A stretch of 20,070 bases of DNA from Isoetes engelmannii (taxonomy: Eukaryota > Streptophyta > Lycopodiopsida > Isoetales > Isoetaceae), in NCBI GenBank assembly GCA_011763485.2, contig JAANSK020290601.1, forward strand, positions 1-20,070, in the 5' to 3' direction. The notes beneath the pieces are model-generated. The model worked only from the letters and a program-made list of their open reading frames with translations, searched no databases and was not told the DNA's origin. Shown one piece after another: positions 1 through 9,215 of this stretch. The position numbers and the translations under genes were made by a program. The first letter of the stretch is position 1. Each line of letters begins with the position of its first letter.

Positions 1-235
1 ATCTCGGCCACCAGACTCTCTCTGCTAGGACAGGGCATTTGATGGCCTACTGCTAGGGTTTTTCCTCCCACGTGGGGGTTTTTTAATCCCGGTAGTAGGG
101 ATGCATTGTACAGTTGCATCGTCTGTTTTTGGTTGTTGGTTTTGGGTTTTGGTTCTTATTTGTAAGGCATGTACCATCTCATAGGCCTTTGGCCTCCGTG
201 GACGTTAAAATATACTTCCTTCCTTCCTTCCTTGA
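1..235 (+). mobile_element. Probable 3' end of a LINE-type retrotransposon
   Basis: The segment has no lasting open frame. It contains a G/T-rich stretch (about 120-165) and ends in four and a half TTCC units (216-233), just after the words GGCCTTTGGCCTCC and ACGTTAAAATATAC. A non-coding tail closed by a short tandem repeat is typical of the 3' end of some non-LTR retrotransposons. The call is an inference: no reverse transcriptase remains here, and the LINE remnant at the other end of the window stops before its own tail, so the two cannot be compared. A plain microsatellite next to intergenic DNA is the alternative. Confidence 0.4.
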
Positions 236-280
236 AAAGATTTATTCGATTGAATAACTAAATGATATGTTTAATGCTGA

Positions 281-648
281 ACCTTTGTGATGGCAGTGCT
301 TCCTTTGGCTGACCATTCTCAAATCCATTTCCCACTACGTTAGAATCATCTGCACCAGGGATTTAATGACTAAAACATCTTTTTAATGCTGAGCCTTTGA
401 GTCTTTGTTTAATTTCAGTTTTAAAAATAACCATCCTGCTATGCATACGCAGGATAGTAGCCACCCTTGGTTCAAAATCAACATCGAGGAGAGTGTTACT
501 AGCTTTCATGTCTCTATGTATGATATGAGGAACCAGAACATGTTATAGGAAAGCCAAGCCTCTAGCAGAGCCCACTTCTGTTAGAAACTCCCTGTTGCCC
601 TGTGTACGAGCATGCCCAAGCTTCTTAACTGCCACAATTTTCCCATCT
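281..648 (-). pseudogene. Receptor-kinase fragment, copy A of a local duplication
   Basis: Read on the minus strand, this piece encodes the same kinase remnant as 1292-1684: the activation-segment neighbourhood (QGNRE..., ARGLAFL, HIIHRDMKA, NILLDVDFEPRVA). Positions 392-648 align without gaps to 1428-1684 (257 bp each). Positions 285-357 align to 1297-1369. The stretch between these two blocks differs, and copy B is 24 bp longer there. The piece lacks the glycine loop, the DFG motif and the whole C-lobe, so it cannot make a kinase. The break after 648 is followed by a short 17-bp-period repeat (647-676). Confidence 0.7.
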
Positions 649-761
649 TACGAGATAGTACACCTTACGAGATAGTGGTCTCCATATCAGGGGCTTCTTT
701 ATTTGTGACATTGCAAGAAGTGTTACAAGTTCTGTTTCAAGATTACGGAAGGACAGGGAGA

Positions 762-871
762 AGTGCTTTATACAGCCCCCCCCCCCCGACGTGGCACAAT
801 CACAGCCCTCCAATCCAAGCATCAAGGGCCAGTTATCAGCCATGCAGGGGGGGGGGGCTGTATAAAGCACT
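762..871. repeat. Inverted repeat with poly-C / poly-G arms (small foldback element)
   Basis: The left arm is AGTGCTTTATACAG followed by twelve C (762-787). The right arm is eleven G followed by CTGTATAAAGCACT (847-871). The arms are complementary over about 25 bp and enclose a 59-base loop. A transcript of either strand would fold into a strong hairpin. The size and structure suggest a tiny foldback or MITE-like element. I see no clear target-site duplication: the flanks read GGGAGA on the left and CTACCC on the right. The homopolymer lengths may be imprecise in the assembly. Confidence 0.75.
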
Positions 872-879
872 CTACCCGG

Positions 880-1290
880 ACATTTAGACGTAGCCTTGTT
901 GACTGGACTCTTTTAATGTCTACGTCACTGGGTATAGAGCCACCTCAGGGTCTTACAATTTTTAGCTATTTTGATAGGCCTTTGTACAATATTATTGTTC
1001 TTATATCAGAGCAATTGGTGGAATATGTAACAGTTAAAATCCAAGAGCCACCTTTCAAGCAATTGTGTAAAAGTTACTTGAGCCTCTTCTGACAGCTTTA
1101 GGGCATCTTGAACAATCACAACATGTGGCTAAGATGCAGAAGCAAAGGTTATTCAAAGCCATCCAAGGAATAATTGAGAATGGTCTGTTTAGTGGCATTG
1201 ATGTTGAAGGTTATCTAGATGGCATAAGAAATGGTAGGGGTAATGAAAACGACATTAATGATGCAAAAGTCGAAGGAAAGAGCAAATCCT
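880..1290 (+). pseudogene. Unidentified coding-like fragment with one frameshift
   Basis: I do not recognise the protein. One frame (880-1077) reads a hydrophobic, helix-like sequence containing SLVDWTLLMSTSLGIEPP and LYNIIVLISEQLVEYV. A one-base shift near 1077 leads into a second frame that stays open, with LEPLLTALGHLEQSQH, KQRLFKAIQGIIENGL and GIDVEGYLDGIR. The two halves join smoothly at that point. The amino-acid composition looks like a real alpha-helical repeat protein rather than random translation. The open stretch runs into the start of kinase-fragment copy B at about 1292, so it appears cut there. The likely source is an old gene piece inserted between the two kinase copies, but the identity is open. 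Confidence 0.35.
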
Positions 1291-1291
1291 T

Positions 1292-1760
1292 ACCTCTTGT
1301 GATGGCAGTGCTTCCATTGGCTGACCATTCTCAAATCCATTTCCCACTAAGTTAGACTCATATGCACCAAAAGTAGCTATTGCATTACAGTTAACTGCAG
1401 TAGCATTGTGGTTGTTATACAGTGAGTAGCCTTTGAGTCTTTGTTCAATTTCAGTTTCAAAAATAACCATCCTGCTATGCATACACAGGATGGTAGCCAC
1501 CCTTGGTTCAAAATCAACATCGAGCAAAATGTTACCAGCTTTCATGTCTCTATGTATGATATGAGGAACCAGAACATGTTGTAGGAAAGCCAAGCCTCTA
1601 GCAGAGCCCACTTCTGTTAGAAACTTCCTGTTTCCCTGTGTACGAGCATGCCCAAGCTTCTTAACTTCCACAATTTTCCCATCTGCAAGAATTGCCTTAA
1701 ACATATACCAAAACCACCATCTCCTTGGTCTTGCAAGATAAAAATTGAAGAGCACAACTC
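1292..1760 (-). pseudogene. EMS1/BRI1-type LRR receptor kinase remnant, copy B
   Basis: On the minus strand the reading runs from 1755 downward. It shows FKAILADGKIV, then VEVKKLG (the ATP-binding lysine context, usually VAVKKL), then ARTQGNRKFL, ARGLAFLQH, HIIHRDMKAGN (catalytic HRD at about 1554-1546) and ILLDVDFEPRVA. This wording is close to plant LRR receptor kinases of the EMS1 group. A neighbouring frame at 1700-1730 carries GDGGFG, the glycine loop, one frameshift away. The kinase core between FLTEV and ARGLAFL (helix C to helix E) is missing. The protein leaves the family just before the DFG motif and continues as unrelated sequence. It is a dead fragment with at least one frameshift, an internal deletion and no C-lobe. 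Confidence 0.8.
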
Positions 1761-2471
1761 GTCCAGGCAGTGATATGGCATTGGATAGAACTGGTTAGGA
1801 TCTTTGATGTGAAATAATATAGCATCATTTCTCCCTGATATCATTCAGCTTTTGACAAAACCCACCTCTTGTAGTCTTGGAAAGAAAGTTTTTTATGCTT
1901 GTATTAGATAGTATTAGTCTTTGTACATAAAAGGTAAGAGCATAGTAGTAAGCACTGATCGTTTATCGATTACTTTGAATCAATATTAGTTGCGAGGTTG
2001 AGCCGAAAATTTACCATTATAGGATGGTTCCCTTCATTTTCAGATCGACATGGTTGGACCAAAGAATTTGTGAGTCCTCCTTTCCTGAAGAAAAATAGCC
2101 AATTTGTGAGCATTCTTTGCAAAACTTTTGGGTCGGTCAGTTCTAGATACCCTTCTGCCACACATTTTCTGGAATCATCTGTATATATGGCATTTACTAG
2201 AATCAGCACAGCAATTGATGTTGACACGATAACTATTAGCAGCTGATCCCAATAATAGTGAACCTAGTTACTCCAAGCAACAAATTTCAGAAAGTAATTC
2301 AGCATAGCATCATTTGAATGCTTCTACTAGTTGCCCCTACATACCTTGTTAGATAATAAAATCGTTCTCATCATAGGTAGACTAATTGTTGGCCAAAAGA
2401 ACCGAGACTTAGGCCATGTGGTAAGGTTTCTTGAACTAACTTGTTATGACATTTGATCAGGGATTGAGAAG
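1761..2471. other. Intergenic stretch, nothing recognisable
   Basis: Overlapping open stretches on both strands around 1970-2246 (about 80 codons each) show no family motif, and neither is flanked by good splice or start context. Part of this DNA may be the 5' flank or terminal region of the transposon that follows. I could not find a convincing pair of terminal inverted repeats. Confidence 0.5.
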
Positions 2472-3916
2472 ATGGATAGGATGCAGAAGATCTTGTGGGC
2501 AATGTACTTGTACCACATTCTCAAAGCATTGGTTGAGGAATCTTCGCCCAATGGTATTTAGCTTCTACGCCCATTAGATGGAAATGTGCTCATATTTGAC
2601 AAGTTGCACTGACGGTAGAACAATAAGAGGACCTCCCCATGTTTGGACTTATAGCAGACCCTCTACGTTTATGGAGGCGACTCTTCTTTCATCTTACACG
2701 GAGGACATGTTTAAGAGTAGACAAAGATTGTCTAGAGCTACATTTCAGTACGTATGTAATGTATTAGACCCATCACTTGTTCGTCAGGATACATATATGC
2801 GCTCAGCTATATCTGTGGAGAAAAGGGTTTGCATTGCTCTTACAAGACTTGCAACAGGAAATACTATAAAGGAAATTGCAGATCAATATAGTGTAGGCTA
2901 TACACCGGCGCATAGGGCTATATGCGAATTCTGCAAAGCGGTAAAAGAGAATCTGCAAGATTTATGCATAAAATGACCTTCTCCTGATCGTATGCATACC
3001 TTGTCACGTCAATTTGAATGCATGAAAGGGATCCCTTTTGTTGTTGGGGCTATAGATAGCAGTCATCAACCGATTATTGCACCTACTGAAAATGCACAAG
3101 ATTACTACAATAGAAAAGGCTTTCATTCAATCTTGTTACAAGTGATCGTGAGCGCAGATTGTTGCATATGGGACTATGATGTTGGCTGGGCAGTCAGCAT
3201 TTACGATTGGAAGTTGTTTGAGTAAAGTGAAGCTGGAAAGAGGCTTAAAGCTGGGCACTTGGGAAACTATTGTCTAGTAGGTGATGCGGCTTATCCTCCA
3301 CGGCCTTGGATGCTATCGCCATTCAAGGGTCATAAAGATGGACTAAGCAGAATGGAGTATCATTGGAATTATATTCAGTCTAGCACTAGAATGCCAGTGG
3401 AATGCACCTTTGGCATGTTGAAGTCAAGATTCATAATCTTGTTGAAGAGAAATGACACACAATTAGAAAAAGTGCCAGATATTGTTGCTGCTTGCCTTGT
3501 ATTGCATAATCTCTGTGTGAGACATGGTGATGGCTTTGATGACAACTGGGTAGATGAAGCAAAATCTGAATTAGAGGCAGCTATAGAAAGAAAGAAAGAG
3601 TAAAAAATATGGAGAGCAAGTCAAGCGCTTATAAATTCCTGACAATGAAGTGGTGAGGGCTGCAGCGTACGGTTTGCACAGGGTAACCGGAAAAAACTTG
3701 AACCCCATGGATGCATTAGCAAGATCTCTCGAACAGGATCCCAATGAAGTTGCATCTATGATTGCAAATGCACCAAAGTGTTCAACATCAATTTCCGTAG
3801 CAAATTCTGCTCGTAGAAATGCTCTAGCCAATGCCTTGTACGATAAGTCTACACTTGAACTAGCTCATCAGCAATTCGGTGGCCAGTTAACTGACAGCGA
3901 AGACAGTGGAGCATAA
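2472..3916 (+). pseudogene. PIF/Harbinger-type DDE transposase, inactivated
   Basis: The transposase cuts and inserts its DNA element using a DDE nuclease. A probable N terminus (MDRMQKILWAMYLYHILKAL, 2472-2541) ends at a stop and lies in another frame. The main frame runs from 2578. It has a helix-turn-helix-like region (RLSRATFQYVCNVLDPSL; ISVEKRVCIALTRLATGNT; IKEIADQYSVGYTPAHRAI), then VVGAIDSSH (first Asp), GDAAYPPRPW (second Asp) and VECTFGMLKSRF (Glu). AACLVLHNLCVRHGD follows, as in HARBI1-like proteins. Damage: in-frame stops at 2974-2976 (a likely Trp TGG to TGA) and 3223-3225, a one-base shift at about 3601, a further stop near 3632, and an open tail to 3916 rich in Ser and Asn. The catalytic triad survives but no intact protein can be made. 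No partner Myb-like ORF was seen. Confidence 0.9.
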
Positions 3917-4855
3917 GTTGAAGGTATTCTCCGTTTCGTTTCAAGAAACTTCTTGTAGTAGTAGTCATTCATTTGAGACACTCGAGTTAATACACATCTT
4001 TATGTTTTCAAAGTTTGAATATATAGGTGTATATGTCATAGCAACAGAAGTAGCATGTGCTTTTTTTTTAATGTTAAAAGTTTGGACATGGCTTTTTCTT
4101 TTGCTTGAAATACCAATGCTGTATCACACAGGTTTCGAAGAGGAAGTTCTTGTTTAGCACTGTTCAACACAAGCATATAAAAAAATTCCAGTCTGGTATA
4201 AATGACATATATTACAAAAACGAATTTTAGATTGAATATACAGTTTTTTCTGAATTGAGTTTAACATGCATCTGTAAATTGAAAGTCGGGGATGTTCATA
4301 GCAGCACAGGAAGTTCCTGTCTTGTGTGATATTCAAGTTGGACTTGCTTATGCTTGTCTTTGTTGATAAGATTAATGCGCAAAGAGATTTGAAGGATGCT
4401 TGAATGGATTGGTACTAGTGCAGCAGAAATCACAGCAGGAAAACCTAGATTGCTGCAAGAACCTCTCGTACTTAACAACAATTTACAAGGTCTATGGTAT
4501 AAGATACGAACAATTCACAGAATCCTTCAATTCAATGAAGACCCTTCTGCAAATATTATTCATTATGAAGCGTTGTTTATCCTTGGAAGAAGCAACTGCA
4601 TGCGTAACATCAGAATCATAATTCATCATATATGGTACATATAAGTGCAATCCATCTGGAGGTCGAAACGTTTGTGTTCATTTGAAGCAGAGCTTTTCTG
4701 CAAATGTGTTTGCGTTGGTTTCGAAGATCTGTTACGGAATTGTGTTTACGTTGGTTTCTTTCGAAGTTCAGTTTCGGATTTCGGAATTGTGTCTAGTTAT
4801 TAAATTTGGTTGTAATCGCTAACTGACACCCAAATGGAATGTGCAAAAAAACTGT
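3917..4855. other. Intergenic region between the transposase and the purine gene
   Basis: No gene is supported here. The open stretches (for example 3906-4157 and 4396-4644) have no recognisable motif and AT-rich codon use. The region probably holds the 3' part of the Harbinger element and distal promoter sequence. A diverged tandem repeat lies at about 4704-4790. Confidence 0.5.
4704..4790. repeat. Imperfect tandem repeat of about 40 bp, two copies
   Basis: The words TGTGTTTGCGTTGGTTTCGA and TGTGTTTACGTTGGTTTC followed by TTTCGAAG occur about 37 bases apart. Each is followed by a similar CAG/CTGTTACGGA-like stretch and GGAATTGTGT. The repeat is upstream of the purine gene; a regulatory role is not shown. 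Confidence 0.5.
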
Positions 4856-5005
4856 CTCGTCCCTTTATATATCCCTTGTTGCCAAGTAGGCGTAGTCTAA
4901 TTGCCCGTGTCGAATTTGGCCCTAGAAAAACTATAAAATCTTACCCCGTCCTAAAGTTAGAACAATCTCCATTGGGTTCAGGCCTCAGGGTTTAGTGTGG
5001 TAGCT
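4856..5005 (+). promoter_or_regulatory. Putative core promoter and 5' UTR of the SAICAR synthetase gene
   Basis: A TATAAAA word lies at 4932-4938, about 70 bases before the chosen ATG at 5006. Transcription would then begin near 4965 and leave a short leader. A second TATA-like word (TTTATATAT) is at about 4863. There is no ATG between the TATA box and 5006. The call rests on position and sequence only. Confidence 0.45.
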
Positions 5006-7524
5006 ATGGTTGCTTTTGGGCTCCACAGCGTTGCACCAGCCCTTTATCTCTCAGGCCCCAAACCAGGAGGGTCGCTTAGACCCATGCTTGTACCTTGCTC
5101 GGCATCTTCGTCGGCAACAGCTGTACCCTCCTTGAAGCTTGGTCCCTGTCCTGCAGATATTGCCGATGTTATCAGCAAGGCTCATTTGCTCTCTAATTGC
5201 TTAACCGAGACTCATTTGGATCAATCAATACCTGGACTTGGAACGAAAAAACGTGGCAAAGTAAGTTCCTTTATATTTTTTCTGTTTCCTGCATTAGCAC
5301 CCGCAAGAAGTGATGCCAGATATTAAAATTTCCAGATTGACAAGAATATGACATGTGATTATCCAATATTTTCTACTTTAAGAGCATACACAAGTTCAGT
5401 TTCCTTTGCCACAGAAGGGAAACTTGTAAAACACAATACAGTAACTTGACATGGATTGGTATTTGAGTTAATATAGTACTGAAAGTATGCTCCATTCTGT
5501 TCTTTCTAGGTACGAGATGTCTACGAAACAGAAAAGCACCTTGTCATGGTCACCACAGATAGGCTCAGTGCATTTGATAGGAACTTAGCATCCATACCAT
5601 ACAAAGGGCAGGTACTTGAGCTAGATTAACAACCATAGATACGCTTCGGGTCATGGTTCATGTTATTTTTCTAGTTTGGTTGTTGATCTAAATTCTACTT
5701 AATCCAATCTATAGGTCTTGAACCAAACGAGTCTGTGGTGGTTTAATAATACACAAGACATTATACCAAATGCAGTTGTATGTGCCCCACATCCAAATGT
5801 CACAATAGCAAAGAAATGCAGAGTATTCCCTGTGGAGTTCGTCGGTGAGATTTATTTGTTAACAAGAAATATGGTTTTTCTCTATCATATTCTTGTACTC
5901 TGGAACACAAGTCTAACATGTTTGAGAACCCAAATCAACCTTGATCCTTTAAACTTTCTTTGCGCAGTTAGGGGTTATTTGACAGGAAGCACAAATACAT
6001 CCTTATGGACTGTGTATAACAATGGCGTTAGGAACTATTGTGGCAATGCCATACGAGATGGTATATCTTTCTTACTTAAATGTTATTTTTTATAAGTTAA
6101 TGTAATTTTCGTTCAAGCTAACTTACACAAGTGTATATGCAATTGTGGACATTCATGTACTTCTTTCGAATCCTTAATTTTCTTGCTGGATTTTATTTTT
6201 ACACTTCATGATGGTGTCTCATGTGTAGGTCTAGTAAAAAATCAGCAGTTAGACGAGGTCATCCTGACACCAACTACAAAATCAGAGGAGCATGATTGTC
6301 CGATTTCTGGAAAAGAAGTATGGTATTTTCCCCTGTCAAATTCAAGGAATTTTTATCTTATCAAGTAGTTAATATATGGCAGTCCTTGCAAGATTGTATA
6401 TCAAGGCCTGATGTCCCAGGGCGATTACAATGACGTGTGTCAAAAGGCACTGGCACTTTTCGCCTATGGTCAGGTAAATGGTTTCGGGTATATATCGCAT
6501 AATATTGGTTCGGTAGACAGTTTAAAAGCATACAGTTTATATGTCTGGTCAGAAAACAGCACTTGAACGCGGTTTATTGCTTGTTGACACAAAGTACGAG
6601 TTTGGAAAAGATGCGGATGGAAATATTCTTTTGCTTGATGAGGTGCACATCTTCTTTCTTTCCATGGAATGACATGAAACACCGCTTGAATTCTGTGTCC
6701 GGGGATTGATGAGATTGTATCCATGGGATGCCATGAGTTTAGGATCTCCCCTTTTGGCTGCAGGGATCAATTGAAACGTTTTCAATTGAAAGATCTAATG
6801 CACCTTTCCTAATGAAAAGGAGATAAAAAATGAGACGTGAATACAATTAATGCAGCAAGGACATTACATGAACCTTCAGAAAAATGGAAGCCCTGAAGGT
6901 GGTGAGTTGGTTTGATGCAAGGTTCATACACCCGACTCGAGCCGCTATTGGATTGCTTCTTCCTATCAAGAGCGCTTTAAGAATGGTCTAGAACCTGAGA
7001 ATATTGATAAGGTCACACAACTATCTTTTCTCTTTGTTAATGTGTATATGCGTTGTTTGGCACTAATTTACCAACTATGGGTCACAGGAGTTTTTGCGCC
7101 TCTGGTTCCAAAAGAATACAAATCCATATGAGGACAAGGTAACTTTTCAATTTAGATTATTTCTTTGTTATCAATGCTGATAAGTCAGCTTGCAGGTGCT
7201 ACGTTCTGCACCACCTGACCTTGTGTGTGAACTTGCTTGGAGGTCTATATTCTCAGCCCTGCATAGCATCCCGTTAATTTATCATGTTATTTAATTTAGT
7301 GGTTAAACTGGCAGATATATATTCCTTTTTGAGACAATTACTGGGGAGCATATGAGCTATCCCAAAGAGACTGTAAGTCTAATATTGTTTGATTCCTTCA
7401 AGAATTTGCATTTGTGAACCAGAGTCTAATTTGGGTGGCTACGCAGGAACTAATTGGGGATCGGATTTCGAAGGATATTTCAAAAGCTCTTCAAGATATT
7501 TTGCAATTGGGTTGTAAATCATAG
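5006..7524 (+). CDS. PUR7: SAICAR synthetase (phosphoribosylaminoimidazole-succinocarboxamide synthase), plastid, 12 exons
   Basis: The enzyme joins aspartate to CAIR using ATP to give SAICAR in de novo purine synthesis. In plants it acts in the plastid. Exons: 5006-5260, 5510-5611, 5715-5844, 5968-6060, 6229-6317, 6393-6473, 6553-6642, 6922-7011, 7088-7138, 7196-7242, 7315-7372 and 7447-7524. All introns are GT-AG (57-279 bp). All phases agree and give 387 residues, a little shorter than the Arabidopsis protein. Residues 1 to about 50 are Ser/Ala/Pro-rich and fit a transit peptide. Family motifs in order: RGKVRDVYE (83-91), TTDRLSAFD (100-108), [51 protein letters not shown] (259-268), [10 protein letters not shown] (281-290), [16 protein letters not shown] chose ATG 5006 because it is the first ATG and starts the transit-like region. 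No stop or frameshift was seen, so the gene appears functional. Confidence 0.95.
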
Positions 7525-8386
7525 CCTTCTCCTTCAGAGCTACACTTGCTACTTTCAGCCTTGACAGAGTAAATATTCAAAATAATTGATTTATAATGAT
7601 GCAACGTGCATTTTTTGGAAATACTGATAGTCCAAACAAGTGACTGTATAAGCTAAAACAGGGGATCTAGGATACTTCACCCAGTGGATGCTGCTAGTGC
7701 CGTACGGCATGAATAAACTATGCCAACATTTAATCGAGTTGCAAATGAGCTTTGGTGAGCTTTGAAATGTACGTTTGTTATTGTTTGGATAACTGATTGT
7801 CTGTATTGAATAGATTTATGTTGTTAAGACTTCCCTTTTGTGAAGGTGTGACAAAATACTTTTGTTCCGTTGATTGCAACTCAGCGTCTAACTGTAAAAA
7901 CTAAAAAGATATTTTGTACTTAAGTTTTAGAGGAAGACCCACATGTTTTTAACAAATTCATGCCCATTAGTTTAAGGAAGCCTGACATGAGAATCCTGAA
8001 TTAAACAACCAGTCATAGACATTCTAACATGTATCATCTCACAAGGCATGCTAGTTTGGATGCGTGTACAGACCGCCTGGACATCTTAACAGGTTTTTGC
8101 ATATGCTATGGATATTATTAATGCACCATTGAATGTCTTCGCATAAAGAGGTGCTTGGGTTGCCTGCCAGTACAAGTACAAAGGGCAAATGTATTTTTTA
8201 TTGAATTGCCTGCCAAATACAAAGGGCAGAGGTAGCAACCCTCTCTGGAGGTGGGAATTGGGTCGTAGAAGTGCCCAGATTTAGTTTGTTTGTAATATTT
8301 TGGGGAATATTTTTTAATTGGTGATATTTTATGGCTTGGATCGTTTGGGATTGCTTGATTTTTTCGTGGGGTGAAGGGACACTTAG
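7525..8386. other. 3' flank of the purine gene, no gene seen
   Basis: AT-rich sequence with no coding motif. It should contain the 3' UTR and poly(A) site of the SAICAR synthetase gene. A partial direct duplication is present: TTGCCTGCCA followed closely by TACAAAGGGCA occurs at 8160-8186 and again at 8206-8229. The minus-strand open frame 8118-8408 has no motif and spans this repeat, so I do not call it. Confidence 0.5.
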
Positions 8387-8572
8387 ACGGTAGCGATTGT
8401 TCTGGCACTTCTGCGCACGGTGGATGTGCTGCCTTTAGTTTTGGGCGTTTGCAAGAACAGCGGGCGCCGGAAGCGGGAGCAGAGAGTTGTGCATCTCCTT
8501 GAAATTCAAACCAATGCTCAGGGCCATCTGTTACGGAACATCTTCATAAAAGGTGAGCCACATCATTAATTT
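8387..8572 (+). other. Exon-like open stretch of unknown identity
   Basis: An open frame without ATG runs here and is clearly more GC-rich than its surroundings. It reads LALLRTVDVLPLVLGVC, then a basic patch (SGRRKREQRVV), then HLLEIQTNAQGHLLRNIF. An acceptor-like TAG precedes it (about 8391), and a donor-like AAAG/GTGAG lies at 8551-8557. It may be one exon of a gene whose other exons I cannot identify, or a non-coding RNA exon. No function is proposed. Confidence 0.25.
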
Positions 8573-9126
8573 GTGTCTGAAATGGTGCAGAAGATTTTGG
8601 CATGTGATAGCCACAAAAACTAAATGAGAGATATGCATTACATAAAGATGGCCTACATCCACCGAATCAAAATAAGGATTTGCCATTAGGTTGAAGCCAA
8701 CAGGCAGGCAAGAATTTATACTAGAAGGGAAACTGAAATTTTTCTTACACTGTTAGAGCCTTGAAAGTGCACAAAAAAATTTAGCAATAAGTCAAATACA
8801 ATGTAAATGTCTCATCAAGCCTCTCTTGAGACACATTTCCATCTTTCAAGCTTCGCAACATGAATTCTACGTGCTTATAACCAAAGCCACTGAAAAACCC
8901 CTTCTGATCCACTATCTACATTTGCCATGCACTGTAGTTTCTGATTATGTTATAGTACATACGTCTACAATACTTCATAGATGTCAGTTCTCTGATCCCA
9001 TTTTGCTTGCTGGTAATTTAAACAGAACATAGGATTTGGAACTATGATATCTTCCCTACGTTTGCCGACGCACACAATTTTCGAAAGCTTCATCAATTCT
9101 AGTATTTTGTGTTCAGTCAAAAATAC
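8573..9126. other. Intergenic, nothing recognised
   Basis: No coding motif, repeat or RNA gene was seen on either strand. The short open frames here are AT-rich and lack splice or start context. Confidence 0.45.
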
Positions 9127-9215
9127 CTGGAAGAAGATGCTTGTTGGAATTCTCATTGCTCTCACACCGTAATAAATGCTGAGATCTACAATCCGTCTAA
9201 TAGACTCATAGACTA
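9127..9215 (-). other. Exon-like minus-strand segment, unknown
   Basis: On the minus strand an acceptor (GCTTCTTCCAG) is followed by 89 open bases reading VYESIRRIVDLSIYYGV and RAMRIPTSIFFQ, then a donor CAG/GTATTT. The open frame continues past the donor to 8965, so the splice call is weak. I do not recognise the protein. It could belong to a minus-strand gene together with 13398-13712, but nothing proves it. Confidence 0.2.

Noticed and set aside
612-1092. Open frames across the poly-C/poly-G repeat
   Set aside because: They consist of translated homopolymer and inverted-repeat sequence (proline/glycine runs). Only the part after 880 looks coding.
1970-2246. Overlapping frames on both strands, considered as the Harbinger partner Myb-like ORF
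   Set aside because: Neither shows the tryptophan spacing of a Myb/SANT domain.
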